Part shown: piece after piece, positions 39,585 through 47,277 of the stretch
How positions within the stretch are numbered: the first letter of the stretch is position 1
Layout of the letters: every line of letters begins with the position of its first letter
Origin: DASYPP01 sp036006525
GTDB taxonomy: Bacteria > Gemmatimonadota > Gemmatimonadetes > Gemmatimonadales > GWC2-71-9
Assembly (NCBI GenBank): GCA_036006525.1
Contig: DASYPP010000035.1
Coordinates: 1-54,716 of the forward strand
Reading direction: 5' to 3'
Length of the DNA: 54,716 nt
The notes under the pieces: generated by a model
Seen by the model: the letters and a program-made list of their open reading frames with translations, nothing else
What the model was told of the DNA's origin: nothing
Databases searched by the model: none
Position numbers and translations under genes: made by a program

Positions 39585-41710
39585 TCCTCCTGCTTGGTGC
39601 TGCTGCTCCTCACGCTGATACCCTGGAAACCTATAGGAATCCCCAGACTCGGGCGTTGATCGAGCGAGCGATGGCGCGCCACCAGGCCCAGGACACGCTG
39701 GTCCGGGACTACCTCTCCAAGCTTCGCTTTCGTCTCTCTCTCTCGTTTGGCCGCCGCACCTGGGCCCGTATCCCCAATGTCACCGTCGAGGAGCAGGAAG
39801 GGACGGTGCAGTGGCAGCGGCCCAATGATCTCCGGGTAGACATCCACGGTCGCCGTGCCCGGTCCCGCTCCACCGATCTCGACATCAACAGCGTCTTCGA
39901 CCGGCCCTGGTTCGTTCCCCGGGGCCTGAACGATTCGGTCCGGATCTTCGGCAACGATTTTCCGGAGCGGGCCGCACTGCATCCGCTGGCCAAGGACGGG
40001 CCCGACTGGTACAGCTACGCCTTGACCGACAGCGTCACGGTGACCAGCCCGGGAGCCGGCACGCTCAAGCTGTACCTGGTGGAAGTGAAACCGCGGCGCT
40101 CGGGGCCCTCGCTGATTGCCGGGAGCATGATGCTCGACGCGGCGACCGGAGAAGTCGTTCGCCTCACCTTCCGATACGTGGGCACGCTGCTCTGGATCAG
40201 CCCGGACGATGACGAAGAGCTCGACTCCACCAAGGCCCGGCGGCTCAACGGGATCGCCAACCGGATCATCAGTGTCGATGCCGATCTGGAATACGCCCTC
40301 CAGGACAACCGCTACTGGATGCCGTACCGCCAGCTGATCGCCGGCCGGGTGAAGATTCCGCTGGTCAGCGACATCGTGATTCCCTTCGAGATCCTGACCA
40401 CGTTCGACGACTACCAGATCAATACCGGCCGTCCCATCGCGTTCACGGTGGCGATGGAGGACTCGGCCGGCTCGGACACCACTCACGTCGTCATCTCGGA
40501 TGACCGGTGGCGCGATTCCACCGGAGCGCGGGAGTCGGCCTCCCGATGGGAAGGCGGCCGCTACGAGATGCACCGGGCCCCGTCCGATTCGCTACGCAAC
40601 TACGCCGGCTGGGGCGATTCGTTGCACTTCGACCTGGAAAAGACCGACGACAACCGGATCCGCGAGGTCGTGAGCGATCTCGCGAAACTGTCCGAGACAC
40701 TTCCCGACGAGTTGACCGGCCGGCGGAGTCACGGCATCAACTACGAGCGCTTCGCCGACATCGCGCGCTACAACCGGGTGCAGGGTCTCTCGCTGGGCTT
40801 CGGCTACCAGGTACACGGGCCCTTCGCCTTCAGCATGCTCCAGGGCACCGGCCGGATCGGGCTGAGCGACGGCCGGATCACCGGCCGGCTCTCCCTGGTG
40901 CGGGACGCGCCGGGCGGCCTCCTCAACCTGAGCGGATACCGGGAAGTGCGCGAGGTGGATCCCTTCACCCGGAACTTCGCGATCGGCAACTCGTTGAACG
41001 CGCTCTTTGTCGCGCACGACAACGCCGACTACTACCTGGCGGAGGGCGGCTCCATCGGGTTCGAGCAGTCGCTGGCGCGGGGACTCGATCTCACCCTGGC
41101 GGGCCGGTTCGAACACCAGTCCAACGTGCGGGCGGAGGCCGAGTCGGAGGTGAACGACCTGTTCGGAGGATCGGGGAAGTTCCTGCCCAATCCCCGGATC
41201 GTGCCCGGTGACTTCGTGGGAGCCGCGATCCGGCTGGACCAGAGCGTCGGATTGCGGGGGTGGTCGCTGACCGCGGACGGGCTCGCGGGGGCAGGTGAAC
41301 GGGTGGCCCGGATCTCCGGCGAGTTGCGGCAGCGGATCGGGACCAAGCGCGGCCTCTCCATTTCGGTCCGCTCCGGCATTGCCAGCGACACTACGCTGCC
41401 CCAGGCGCTGTTCCGGGCCGGTGGGCTCCGCACGGTGCGGGGCTTTGACTACGGCGCCCGCCGGGGTCAGGCGTTCTGGTCGATTCAGACCGACCTCGCC
41501 TTCACCGAAAGCTGGGGCATCCGGCCGGTCGTCTTCCTCGATGCCGGCCAGGCGACTCGGCCGGAAGACCTGTTCTCCTCGCAGCCGCTGGTCGGCGCCG
41601 GGATCGGCGCGTCCATCCTGCGCGGGCTCATCCGGTTTGACCTGAGCCATCCACTCACCGACTACTACAAGGGCTTCAGGTTCGATCTGGTGTTTCTGGC
41701 GCCGCGCTAG
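39566..41710 (+). CDS. Outer-membrane beta-barrel protein (Omp85/DUF5686-like)
   Basis: ATG 39566 lies in the upstream gene and gives a short signal (MGPLGIILLLGAAAPHADTL). About 714 residues. The N-terminal 400 residues are beta-rich periplasmic (WYSYALTDSVTVTSPGAGTL, IAGSMMLDAATGEVVRL). The C-terminal half is a beta-barrel with alternating strands (LDLTLAGRFEHQSNV, RAGGLRTVRGFDYGARRGQA, WGIRPVVFLDAGQATRP) and ends in an aromatic-rich strand (YYKGFRFDLVFLAPR). The RTVRGFDYG motif is like the VRGY motif of Omp85 proteins. Function unknown; perhaps an export or assembly pore. Confidence 0.82.
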   Translation: MGPLGIILLLGAAAPHADTLETYRNPQTRALIERAMARHQAQDTLVRDYLSKLRFRLSLSFGRRTWARIPNVTVEEQEGTVQWQRPNDLRVDIHGRRARSRSTDLDINSVFDRPWFVPRGLNDSVRIFGNDFPERAALHPLAKDGPDWYSYALTDSVTVTSPGAGTLKLYLVEVKPRRSGPSLIAGSMMLDAATGEVVRLTFRYVGTLLWISPDDDEELDSTKARRLNGIANRIISVDADLEYALQDNRYWMPYRQLIAGRVKIPLVSDIVIPFEILTTFDDYQINTGRPIAFTVAMEDSAGSDTTHVVISDDRWRDSTGARESASRWEGGRYEMHRAPSDSLRNYAGWGDSLHFDLEKTDDNRIREVVSDLAKLSETLPDELTGRRSHGINYERFADIARYNRVQGLSLGFGYQVHGPFAFSMLQGTGRIGLSDGRITGRLSLVRDAPGGLLNLSGYREVREVDPFTRNFAIGNSLNALFVAHDNADYYLAEGGSIGFEQSLARGLDLTLAGRFEHQSNVRAEAESEVNDLFGGSGKFLPNPRIVPGDFVGAAIRLDQSVGLRGWSLTADGLAGAGERVARISGELRQRIGTKRGLSISVRSGIASDTTLPQALFRAGGLRTVRGFDYGARRGQAFWSIQTDLAFTESWGIRPVVFLDAGQATRPEDLFSSQPLVGAGIGASILRGLIRFDLSHPLTDYYKGFRFDLVFLAPR

Positions 41711-41816
41711 AGGGTACTGGGTACTGGGTACTGGGTACTGGGTACTGCGTACTGAGTATTGAACACTGCGTCACCCAGTACCCAGTACGCGTCACCCAGT
41801 ACCCGTTACCTGGGAC
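41711..41816. repeat. GGTACTG 7-nt tandem array with inverted arm
   Basis: Five perfect GGTACTG units (41713-41747) plus two degenerate ones (41748-41761). A right arm then carries three CCAGTAC units (41775-41781, 41782-41788, 41796-41802) and ACCCGTTACC in reverse complement. It can form a long slipped hairpin. It occupies nearly all of the 126-nt gap between the barrel gene and the thioesterase gene, both on the plus strand. Confidence 0.9.
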
Positions 41817-41836
41817 TGTATGTAGTTTCCCGCCCC

Positions 41837-42292
41837 ATGGCAGCCCCATTTGTAGTGGAGGAGTACGTCCGCTGGTCCGACGTCGATGCCGCGGGGATCA
41901 TCTTTTACGGGTCCTATGTGCGGCTGTTCGAGCTGGCGGAGACGGAATTGTTTCGCGCGGCCGGCCTGCCATACGGGACCGTGTTCGAGACCTACGATAT
42001 TTTCCTTCCGCGGGTGCAGGTTCACACCGAGTTCCACTATCCGGTCCGGCTGGACGACCGGGTCAAAGTCGCGGCGTACGTGAGCCGGATCGGCACCAAG
42101 TCCATTACGATCAGCTTCGAGGTGGTCCACGTGGGCACCGGCAAACTCGGGGCCCACGGACATCTGGTGCTGGTGTGTACCAATCGCAAGGAATTGAAAT
42201 CCCGCGCGCTGCCCGAGACGATGGTGCAGCAGCTGGCCCCGTTCACGCTCAGCGTGGAGGAAGCGAGGGCGCAATTGGGGATCACCGAATGA
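41837..42292 (+). CDS. Acyl-CoA thioesterase, 4-hydroxybenzoyl-CoA (YbgC) type
   Basis: ATG 41837 gives a 151-residue hotdog-fold enzyme; the frame is open upstream through the repeat, which is not coding. YVRWSDVDAAGIIFYGSYVR carries the catalytic Asp and helix typical of this class. VRLDDRVKVAAYVSRIGTKS and ISFEVVHVGTGKLGAHGHLV are core strands. It hydrolyses acyl-CoA thioesters in the cytoplasm. It overlaps the next gene as ATGA. Confidence 0.92.
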   Translation: MAAPFVVEEYVRWSDVDAAGIIFYGSYVRLFELAETELFRAAGLPYGTVFETYDIFLPRVQVHTEFHYPVRLDDRVKVAAYVSRIGTKSITISFEVVHVGTGKLGAHGHLVLVCTNRKELKSRALPETMVQQLAPFTLSVEEARAQLGITE

Positions 42293-42807
42293 CACGCCTC
42301 GGCTTGCTGGTTCCCTTCCTGTTTATGGCGGCCTGCAGCAGGGAGAAGGATGGACCGGGCCGGATCGAGGTCACCTGGACCGGCGCAGATTCCGGCAGCT
42401 TGAACGTGCCGGCCGCGGCCCAGTGGTGCCCGGCGGATTCCGCGCTGGAAATCAGCGGCATCGAGGGCGACAGCGGTGCGGCGGTGGCAATTTTCCCGGT
42501 CGACAGCATCCGGCCCGGGGTCTATCCGGCCGGCGCTCCGGGCCCCGGAACGGCTCGCCCCCGGGCCGGCGTGGCCCTGAGGCGCTTCGGAGAGAACCTC
42601 ATCCTGGGGTACTACGCCATGTCGGGAACCGTGACGGTGGATTCCGGGTCCCCCCTGCGCGGCTCCCTGCAGGCGACGCTCAAGGGCGTGAATACCGGGG
42701 ACCAGGTGACGATCGCCGGAAGCTTCCGCGGCCTCGTGATCGAGTCCGGCGGCGCGATGTGCCGGGACACCCTGGGCGGCAATGCCGCGGACACCATGGT
42801 ACGTTAA
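42289..42807 (+). CDS. Small lipoprotein of unknown function
   Basis: A 172-residue protein with lipobox F-M-A-A-C (LLVPFLFMAACSRE), so it is lipidated at Cys16. The mature part is a single beta-rich domain (RIEVTWTGADSGSLNVPA, GYYAMSGTVTVDSGSPLRGS, LKGVNTGDQVTIAGSFRGLV) with three further Cys residues. No family recognised. It is coupled to the thioesterase (ATGA), and the ispH start follows its stop by 4 nt. Confidence 0.8.
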   Translation: MTRLGLLVPFLFMAACSREKDGPGRIEVTWTGADSGSLNVPAAAQWCPADSALEISGIEGDSGAAVAIFPVDSIRPGVYPAGAPGPGTARPRAGVALRRFGENLILGYYAMSGTVTVDSGSPLRGSLQATLKGVNTGDQVTIAGSFRGLVIESGGAMCRDTLGGNAADTMVR

Positions 42808-42811
42808 GGGC

Positions 42812-44032
42812 ATGGACCAGACCTACTTCCGCAAGGGCTTCGGGCTCAAGGATGCCATCGAGGGCACCCTGACCCGGGACTATCACAGCAGCGTCGTCCA
42901 GCTCCTCAAGGCCAGCGACTACCGGCTGGAGGTGGGCCCGCTGACGTTCCGGCTGGCCCGGGAGTTCGGGTTCTGCTATGGGGTGGATCGCGCGGTGGAT
43001 TATGCCTACGAGTGCCGCGCCAAGTTCCCCGATCGTCGTCTCTTCCTGGTTGGAGAGATCATCCACAATCCCCATGTCAACCGGAAGCTGGAAGGCATGG
43101 GCATCGCATTTCTGCATCACGACGCCGACGGGCAATTTGATTTCTCCGCCCTCACCGCGAATGACGTGGTCATCATGCCGGCCTTCGGCGTCACGATCAG
43201 CGACTTCGAGCGGTTGCGTGGCATCGGCTGCGTCATGGTGGATACCACCTGCGGATCGGTGCTGAACGTCTGGAAACGGGTGGAGAGTTATGCCAGGGAC
43301 GGTTACACCGCGATCATCCACGGCAAGCACTACCACGAGGAAACCAAGGCGACTTCGAGCCAGGTGATGAAGTATCCCGGCGGCCGCTACCTGGTGGTGT
43401 TCAACATGGAGGAAGCCCGGATCGTTTGCGATTACATCGAAGGCAAGGGGAACGCCGAGGCGCTGGCCGCCCGTTTTGCCCGGTCGATCTCGCCGGGGTT
43501 CGATTTCACCAAGGACCTCACCCGGGTCGGACTCGCCAACCAGACCACCATGCTCTCGGGCGAATCGCTCGCCATCGCGGAGGAATTCCGGAAGAGCATG
43601 GAACGGCGCTATGGCGCTGAGAGCCTGGCGGAGCACTTCCGCACCTTCGACACTATCTGCTCGGCGACCCAGGAACGGCAGGACGCGGTGGTAGAGCTGT
43701 TGAAGGACTCTCCGGAAGTGATGGTCGTGGTGGGCGGGTACAACTCCAGCAACACCTGTCACCTGGCCGCGCTGGCCGAATCCCGCGGGGTGCGGACCTA
43801 TCACATCGAGGACTCGGCCGGCATCGAGCCGGAGACCGGCGAGGTTCGGTTCCAGCCGGTAGGGAAGAAGCAGGAGGACAGGGCTACTGGTTGGATGGAC
43901 GGTGTCCGGGTGATCGGCATAACGGCCGGCGCCTCGACACCGAACAACAAGATCGGTGAAACGCTCTACCGGATCTGCGAGACCGCGGGGGTGCAGGATG
44001 AATTGGTGCGCCTTACCACGAGTAGCGAGTAG
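42812..44032 (+). CDS. ispH: 4-hydroxy-3-methylbut-2-enyl diphosphate reductase, long cyanobacterial/plant-like form
   Basis: ATG 42812 (upstream TAAGGGC) gives 406 residues. IspH makes IPP and DMAPP in the last MEP-pathway step and needs a [4Fe-4S] cluster. Three cluster Cys are seen: EFGFCYGVDRAV, VDTTCGSVLNVW and SSNTCHLAALAE. Other marks are EIIHNPHVNRKLEGMG, IIHGKHYHEETKAT (His/Glu) and GASTPNNKIGETL. The N-terminal extension (YFRKGFGLKDAIEG) and the HGKHYHEETKATSS block match the roughly 400-residue cyanobacterial/plant form, not the 316-residue E. coli form. The stop lies in the GAGTAGC repeat. Confidence 0.95.
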   Translation: MDQTYFRKGFGLKDAIEGTLTRDYHSSVVQLLKASDYRLEVGPLTFRLAREFGFCYGVDRAVDYAYECRAKFPDRRLFLVGEIIHNPHVNRKLEGMGIAFLHHDADGQFDFSALTANDVVIMPAFGVTISDFERLRGIGCVMVDTTCGSVLNVWKRVESYARDGYTAIIHGKHYHEETKATSSQVMKYPGGRYLVVFNMEEARIVCDYIEGKGNAEALAARFARSISPGFDFTKDLTRVGLANQTTMLSGESLAIAEEFRKSMERRYGAESLAEHFRTFDTICSATQERQDAVVELLKDSPEVMVVVGGYNSSNTCHLAALAESRGVRTYHIEDSAGIEPETGEVRFQPVGKKQEDRATGWMDGVRVIGITAGASTPNNKIGETLYRICETAGVQDELVRLTTSSE

Positions 44033-44040
44033 CGAGTAAC
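44020..44040. repeat. GAGTAGC triple word at the ispH stop
   Basis: GAGTAGC, GAGTAGC, GAGTAAC in tandem. The second copy's TAG (44030-44032) is the ispH stop codon, and the first copy encodes the final S-S residues. One orientation only. Confidence 0.8.
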
Positions 44041-44043
44041 CGG

Positions 44044-44985
44044 TTGTCTTACCGCCAGGTCTCCGTTTCAGGATTTCCCGCCGTCGCGCTGCGATCCGCC
44101 GAGCTCGAAGTCGTCGCCATCCCCTCACTGGGCGCCAAGTTGAGCAACCTGCGCCGCCATCGGGGCAGGGAATGGCTATGGCGCAACGAACAGATCCCGC
44201 TCGCTCCCCCGGACCCCGCGGCATCCTATGTCGAGACTGCCGACAGCGGGGGATGGGACGAGTGTTTCCCCACCGTCGGCCCATGCGACCTGCCCGGTCC
44301 CAACCCGGTTCACCTGCCCGACCACGGGGAGTTGTGGAGTGCACGGTGGGAGTGCGCGGTCTACGAGAGCCAGGCCGGAACCGTGTTCACCGCCCGGGCC
44401 AATGGAACTTTCCTTCCCTGTGAATTCCTTCGAGAGCTGACGCTCGATTCCACGGACCCGGTGATCCGCTTCCGCTATCGATTGCGCCACCTGGGTGACA
44501 GGTCATTCCCCTGGCTCTGGTCGGCCCATCCGCTCTTCAACGTGCAACCCGGCACCACTCTCGAGGTGCCCGGCCTGCGCCAGGTGAAAGTGGACAGCGC
44601 CCGGGGACGAAGCGAAGCGCCGAATGCCGTGATTCCATGGCCGCTCGACGGGGGAGAATCGTTCCGGTTTCCCGAGCCGGGCGGCTGGGCAATGAAGGTC
44701 TTTGGCGATGCGGCAGAGGCGGGCCGGGCAATTCTCACCGATCAGAGGGCCGGCGAGCGCCTGGAGCTGGTGGTTCCTCCCGGCCAGGTGCCGCAGCTTG
44801 GAATGTGGATCAACTGCGGAGGCTGGGCGCCCGCGGGGAAGACGCCCTACTACAATTTGGGGCTGGAACCCTGCATCGGCGCGCCGGACCGGTTGGACCG
44901 GGCCGTGGAAGAATGGCACTCGGCGGCGACCCTCGCGCCCGGCGAAACCCGGGAGTGGGGATTCGAGGTCTGGTTACCCGGATAG
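44044..44985 (+). CDS. Aldose 1-epimerase-like (galactose mutarotase fold) protein
   Basis: About 313 residues from TTG 44044; the start codon is weak but no ATG lies near. The beta-sandwich body has VVAIPSLGAKLSNLRRHRGR, ADSGGWDECFPTVGPCDLPG, IRFRYRLRHLGDRSFPWLWS (with AHPLF next), LGMWINCGGWAPAGKTPYYN and LGLEPCIGAPD. The general base Glu of E-P and the His of SAHPLF fit mutarotase catalysis. It probably acts on a hexose or related sugar. Its last 12 nt overlap the end of the convergent DUF72 gene. Confidence 0.82.
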   Translation: MSYRQVSVSGFPAVALRSAELEVVAIPSLGAKLSNLRRHRGREWLWRNEQIPLAPPDPAASYVETADSGGWDECFPTVGPCDLPGPNPVHLPDHGELWSARWECAVYESQAGTVFTARANGTFLPCEFLRELTLDSTDPVIRFRYRLRHLGDRSFPWLWSAHPLFNVQPGTTLEVPGLRQVKVDSARGRSEAPNAVIPWPLDGGESFRFPEPGGWAMKVFGDAAEAGRAILTDQRAGERLELVVPPGQVPQLGMWINCGGWAPAGKTPYYNLGLEPCIGAPDRLDRAVEEWHSAATLAPGETREWGFEVWLPG

Positions 44986-45927
44986 CCGCCGGACGATTTC
45001 GAGGATGGTGTTGGGCGCGCTCCCTTCCGCGCGATTGTTCACCAGGATGTATGCCGGGATCCTGAGGTTCCTGGCCTGGTCGATCACCTGCAGTACGTCG
45101 TGCCGCAATTCCTGGTTCGGTTCCCGGATTCGATCATAGGGGGCGAACGCATCCACCGCTTCCTCGTACGTTCTTCCCGGCCGGAGCAGCACCCGGGAGA
45201 TGGCAAACCCCGCCGTAAATACTCCGGCAATATCCAGTTGTTCACCGATTGACGGCATCCGCGTCCAGGAATTGAGCACGTGGGCGACGCCATGTTCCCT
45301 GAGCACGGCGAAGTAGGGCGGTTCCAGGAACTCCGGGTTACGCACCTCGACGGCGTACTGGCCTTCGCGGGGGAGCGCAGCGAAAAACCGGTCCAGCGCG
45401 TCGGCGAACTCCAGGGTCTTCATGCCGGCGTATCGCGGGATGGCCTGAAACTCGAAGACGAAGGGTCCCGCGTGTTCCCGGAAATGTTCCTGGTAGGGGC
45501 CGTACATCTCCTGGAGGAAGAGTTCCGGGTTCAGAAAATCGGCGTTTCGTTCGCCGGCCTGTCCTTCGCTGCGCGGCCCCCCGTGGGTGTGGACGGTGAT
45601 CTGGTCCCATACCTTGCTGACACAGCGAAACCCGGGCGGGAGGGCCCGGGCGTACGACTGCAGAGTCTCGGGAGTTGGAGGACGGTAGAAGCTCGAGTCG
45701 ATCCCCACGGTGCGGAAGAGGGGAAACCGGGCGTATTCCTCGAGCATCCGAGCGGCGGGGGCGTTCTTCGGATAGCTCCGGTGATACACCAGCCCGGACC
45801 AGCCGGGATAGGTCCAGGTGGAAGTACCGAAGTAGATCGATTCCGGAACTGATCCCGCGAGCCGGCGCAGTTCCTCCGGGTCCGGGCCGCCCAGGCCGAG
45901 ACCAAGGGATTCGCCGTCAGCGGTCAC
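44974..45927 (-). CDS. DUF72 domain protein
   Basis: GTG 45927 overlaps the upstream dehydrogenase stop as GTGA, fixing the start; 317 residues. A TIM-barrel-like DUF72 protein: IYFGTSTWTYPGWSGLVYH, FRTVGIDSSFYRPPTPETLQ, GPFVFEFQAIPRYAG, YAVEVRNPEFLEPPYF and AYILVNNRAEGSAPNTILEI. Function of DUF72 is unknown; a phosphohydrolase or nucleic-acid role has been suggested for the fold. The 3' end overlaps the epimerase gene by 12 nt tail to tail. Confidence 0.92.
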   Translation of the reverse strand: MTADGESLGLGLGGPDPEELRRLAGSVPESIYFGTSTWTYPGWSGLVYHRSYPKNAPAARMLEEYARFPLFRTVGIDSSFYRPPTPETLQSYARALPPGFRCVSKVWDQITVHTHGGPRSEGQAGERNADFLNPELFLQEMYGPYQEHFREHAGPFVFEFQAIPRYAGMKTLEFADALDRFFAALPREGQYAVEVRNPEFLEPPYFAVLREHGVAHVLNSWTRMPSIGEQLDIAGVFTAGFAISRVLLRPGRTYEEAVDAFAPYDRIREPNQELRHDVLQVIDQARNLRIPAYILVNNRAEGSAPNTILEIVRRLSG

Positions 45928-47072
45928 GGCACCAGCCGATACACGGTTCCCGAGGACACCACCAGGTATAGCTCCCCCGCGGCGTCCTGCCCGAAGCTGC
46001 TGACGTTCCCCTTGCCGGAAAGCGTGGGCCACTCCTGCTTGGACGTAGCCTGGCCGTTCTGGTAGCGGAAACTTCTGACCCAGCCCTGACAATAGTCCGA
46101 GTAGAAATAGGTCCCTTGCAAGGCCGGAATCGCCGGCCCCCGATAGACGTAGCCGCCGGTGACCGAGCAACCGTCGCCATGGTTGTAGTCCAGGGCCGGC
46201 AGGACCAGACCGGAGCGATTGCAGGTACCACCCTGATAGCAGGCGGTGCCCTCCATGCGATTCCACCCGTAGTTCTCGCCGCCGCTGGAACCGGCCGCCG
46301 TTACGTCGATCTCTTCCCGGTTGTCCTGCCCGACGTCGCCGATGTACAGGTCGCCGGTAGAGCGGTCGAAACTGAAACGCCAGGGGTTACGCAATCCGTA
46401 GTTCCAGAGTTCCTGGCGAAAGGTGGCGTGCCCGGCATACGGGTTGGAGGCCGGTATCGAGTACGGGCTTCCCGAATTGATGTCGATGCGGAGCAGGGAG
46501 CCGAGCAGGTCGGTGCGGTCCTGCCCGTGACCCTGGGGATCGCCTCCGGAGCCGCCATCGCCCAGCGCGATGTACAGGTAGCCATCGGGTCCGAATACCA
46601 GGCCGCCGCCGTTATGGTTGCTGTAGGGCTGACCGACGCTGATGATCGGAGTGGCGCTGTTGGGATCGGCCGAATCCGGGTTGCTGGAGACCGTGTAGCG
46701 CGCCACCTGGGTGTTCCCGGCCCGGTCGGTATAGTCCACGAAGAAGAAACCATTGCTGGCATACTGGGGATGGAAGGCGATGCCCAGCAGGCCCTGTTCG
46801 CCGCCGTTGGATACCAGGGAGGAGATGTTCAGGAACGGAGTGGAGAGCAGCGACCCGTTCTTTACTATCCGGATAGCGCCACCCTTTTCGGCGATGAAGA
46901 GCCGGGAGTCGGCGGGTGGCGCGGTGAGGTCGAGCGGGAAGTTGAGCCCGCTGGCTGCCACCTCGAGGTGGACCGGGATGTCGCCGGCCTGTATGGACGA
47001 ATCGCTGCCGCAGCTCATGCCGAGCAGCAGCATGGACGCGGATATCACAGGGAGAAGTGCAAGGCCTCGCAT
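45924..47072 (-). CDS. PQQ-type glucose/sorbosone dehydrogenase-like lipoprotein
   Basis: ATG 47072 gives a 382-residue protein with signal peptide and lipobox (SASMLLLGMSCGSDSS; Cys19-like lipidation). The six-bladed beta-propeller carries FIAEKGGAIRIVKNGSLL, GGEQGLLGIAFHPQYASNGF, QPYSNHNGGGLVFGPDGYLY, IALGDGGSGGDPQ, ELWNYGLRNPWRFSFDRST, GDLYIGDVGQDNREEIDV and ENYGWNRMEG. These are the soluble glucose/sorbosone dehydrogenase (GSDH) family hallmarks. It probably oxidises an aldose in the periplasm using PQQ. The frame extends to 47330 through a repeat hairpin, which I reject as coding. Confidence 0.92.
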   Translation of the reverse strand: MRGLALLPVISASMLLLGMSCGSDSSIQAGDIPVHLEVAASGLNFPLDLTAPPADSRLFIAEKGGAIRIVKNGSLLSTPFLNISSLVSNGGEQGLLGIAFHPQYASNGFFFVDYTDRAGNTQVARYTVSSNPDSADPNSATPIISVGQPYSNHNGGGLVFGPDGYLYIALGDGGSGGDPQGHGQDRTDLLGSLLRIDINSGSPYSIPASNPYAGHATFRQELWNYGLRNPWRFSFDRSTGDLYIGDVGQDNREEIDVTAAGSSGGENYGWNRMEGTACYQGGTCNRSGLVLPALDYNHGDGCSVTGGYVYRGPAIPALQGTYFYSDYCQGWVRSFRYQNGQATSKQEWPTLSGKGNVSSFGQDAAGELYLVVSSGTVYRLVP

Positions 47073-47216
47073 GAGCGTACCGTTGGGAGCGATGGATTGC
47101 TTGGATGCCGCCGTTGGCGACCTGGTTGGAAGAAACAGCAACTCGCCGGGCCAGGGAAGTCCCGCGCTTGCCTCCGGGGCGCGAGGTGGTTTTACTCCTG
47201 CCCCTCGCCCCCTGGC

Positions 47217-47241
47217 CCCCTCTCCCATCCTGGGAGAGGGG
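47217..47241. repeat. CCCCTCTCCCA hairpin in the divergent gap
   Basis: CCCCTCTCCCA (47217-47227) and TGGGAGAGGGG (47231-47241) form a perfect 11-bp stem with a 3-nt loop, embedded in a run of CCCCTCGCCCCCTGGCCCCC (47201-47220). It lies in the 205-nt divergent gap between the dehydrogenase and the M28 gene. Nothing else is evident in that gap. Confidence 0.85.
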
Positions 47242-47277
47242 AATGCACGGTGAAAATTTCTACGTGGAAAGGTGAAC

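Noticed and set aside
41711..41816. CRISPR-like array of GGTACTG units
   Set aside because: Units are 7 nt, contiguous and without spacers; no cas genes nearby.
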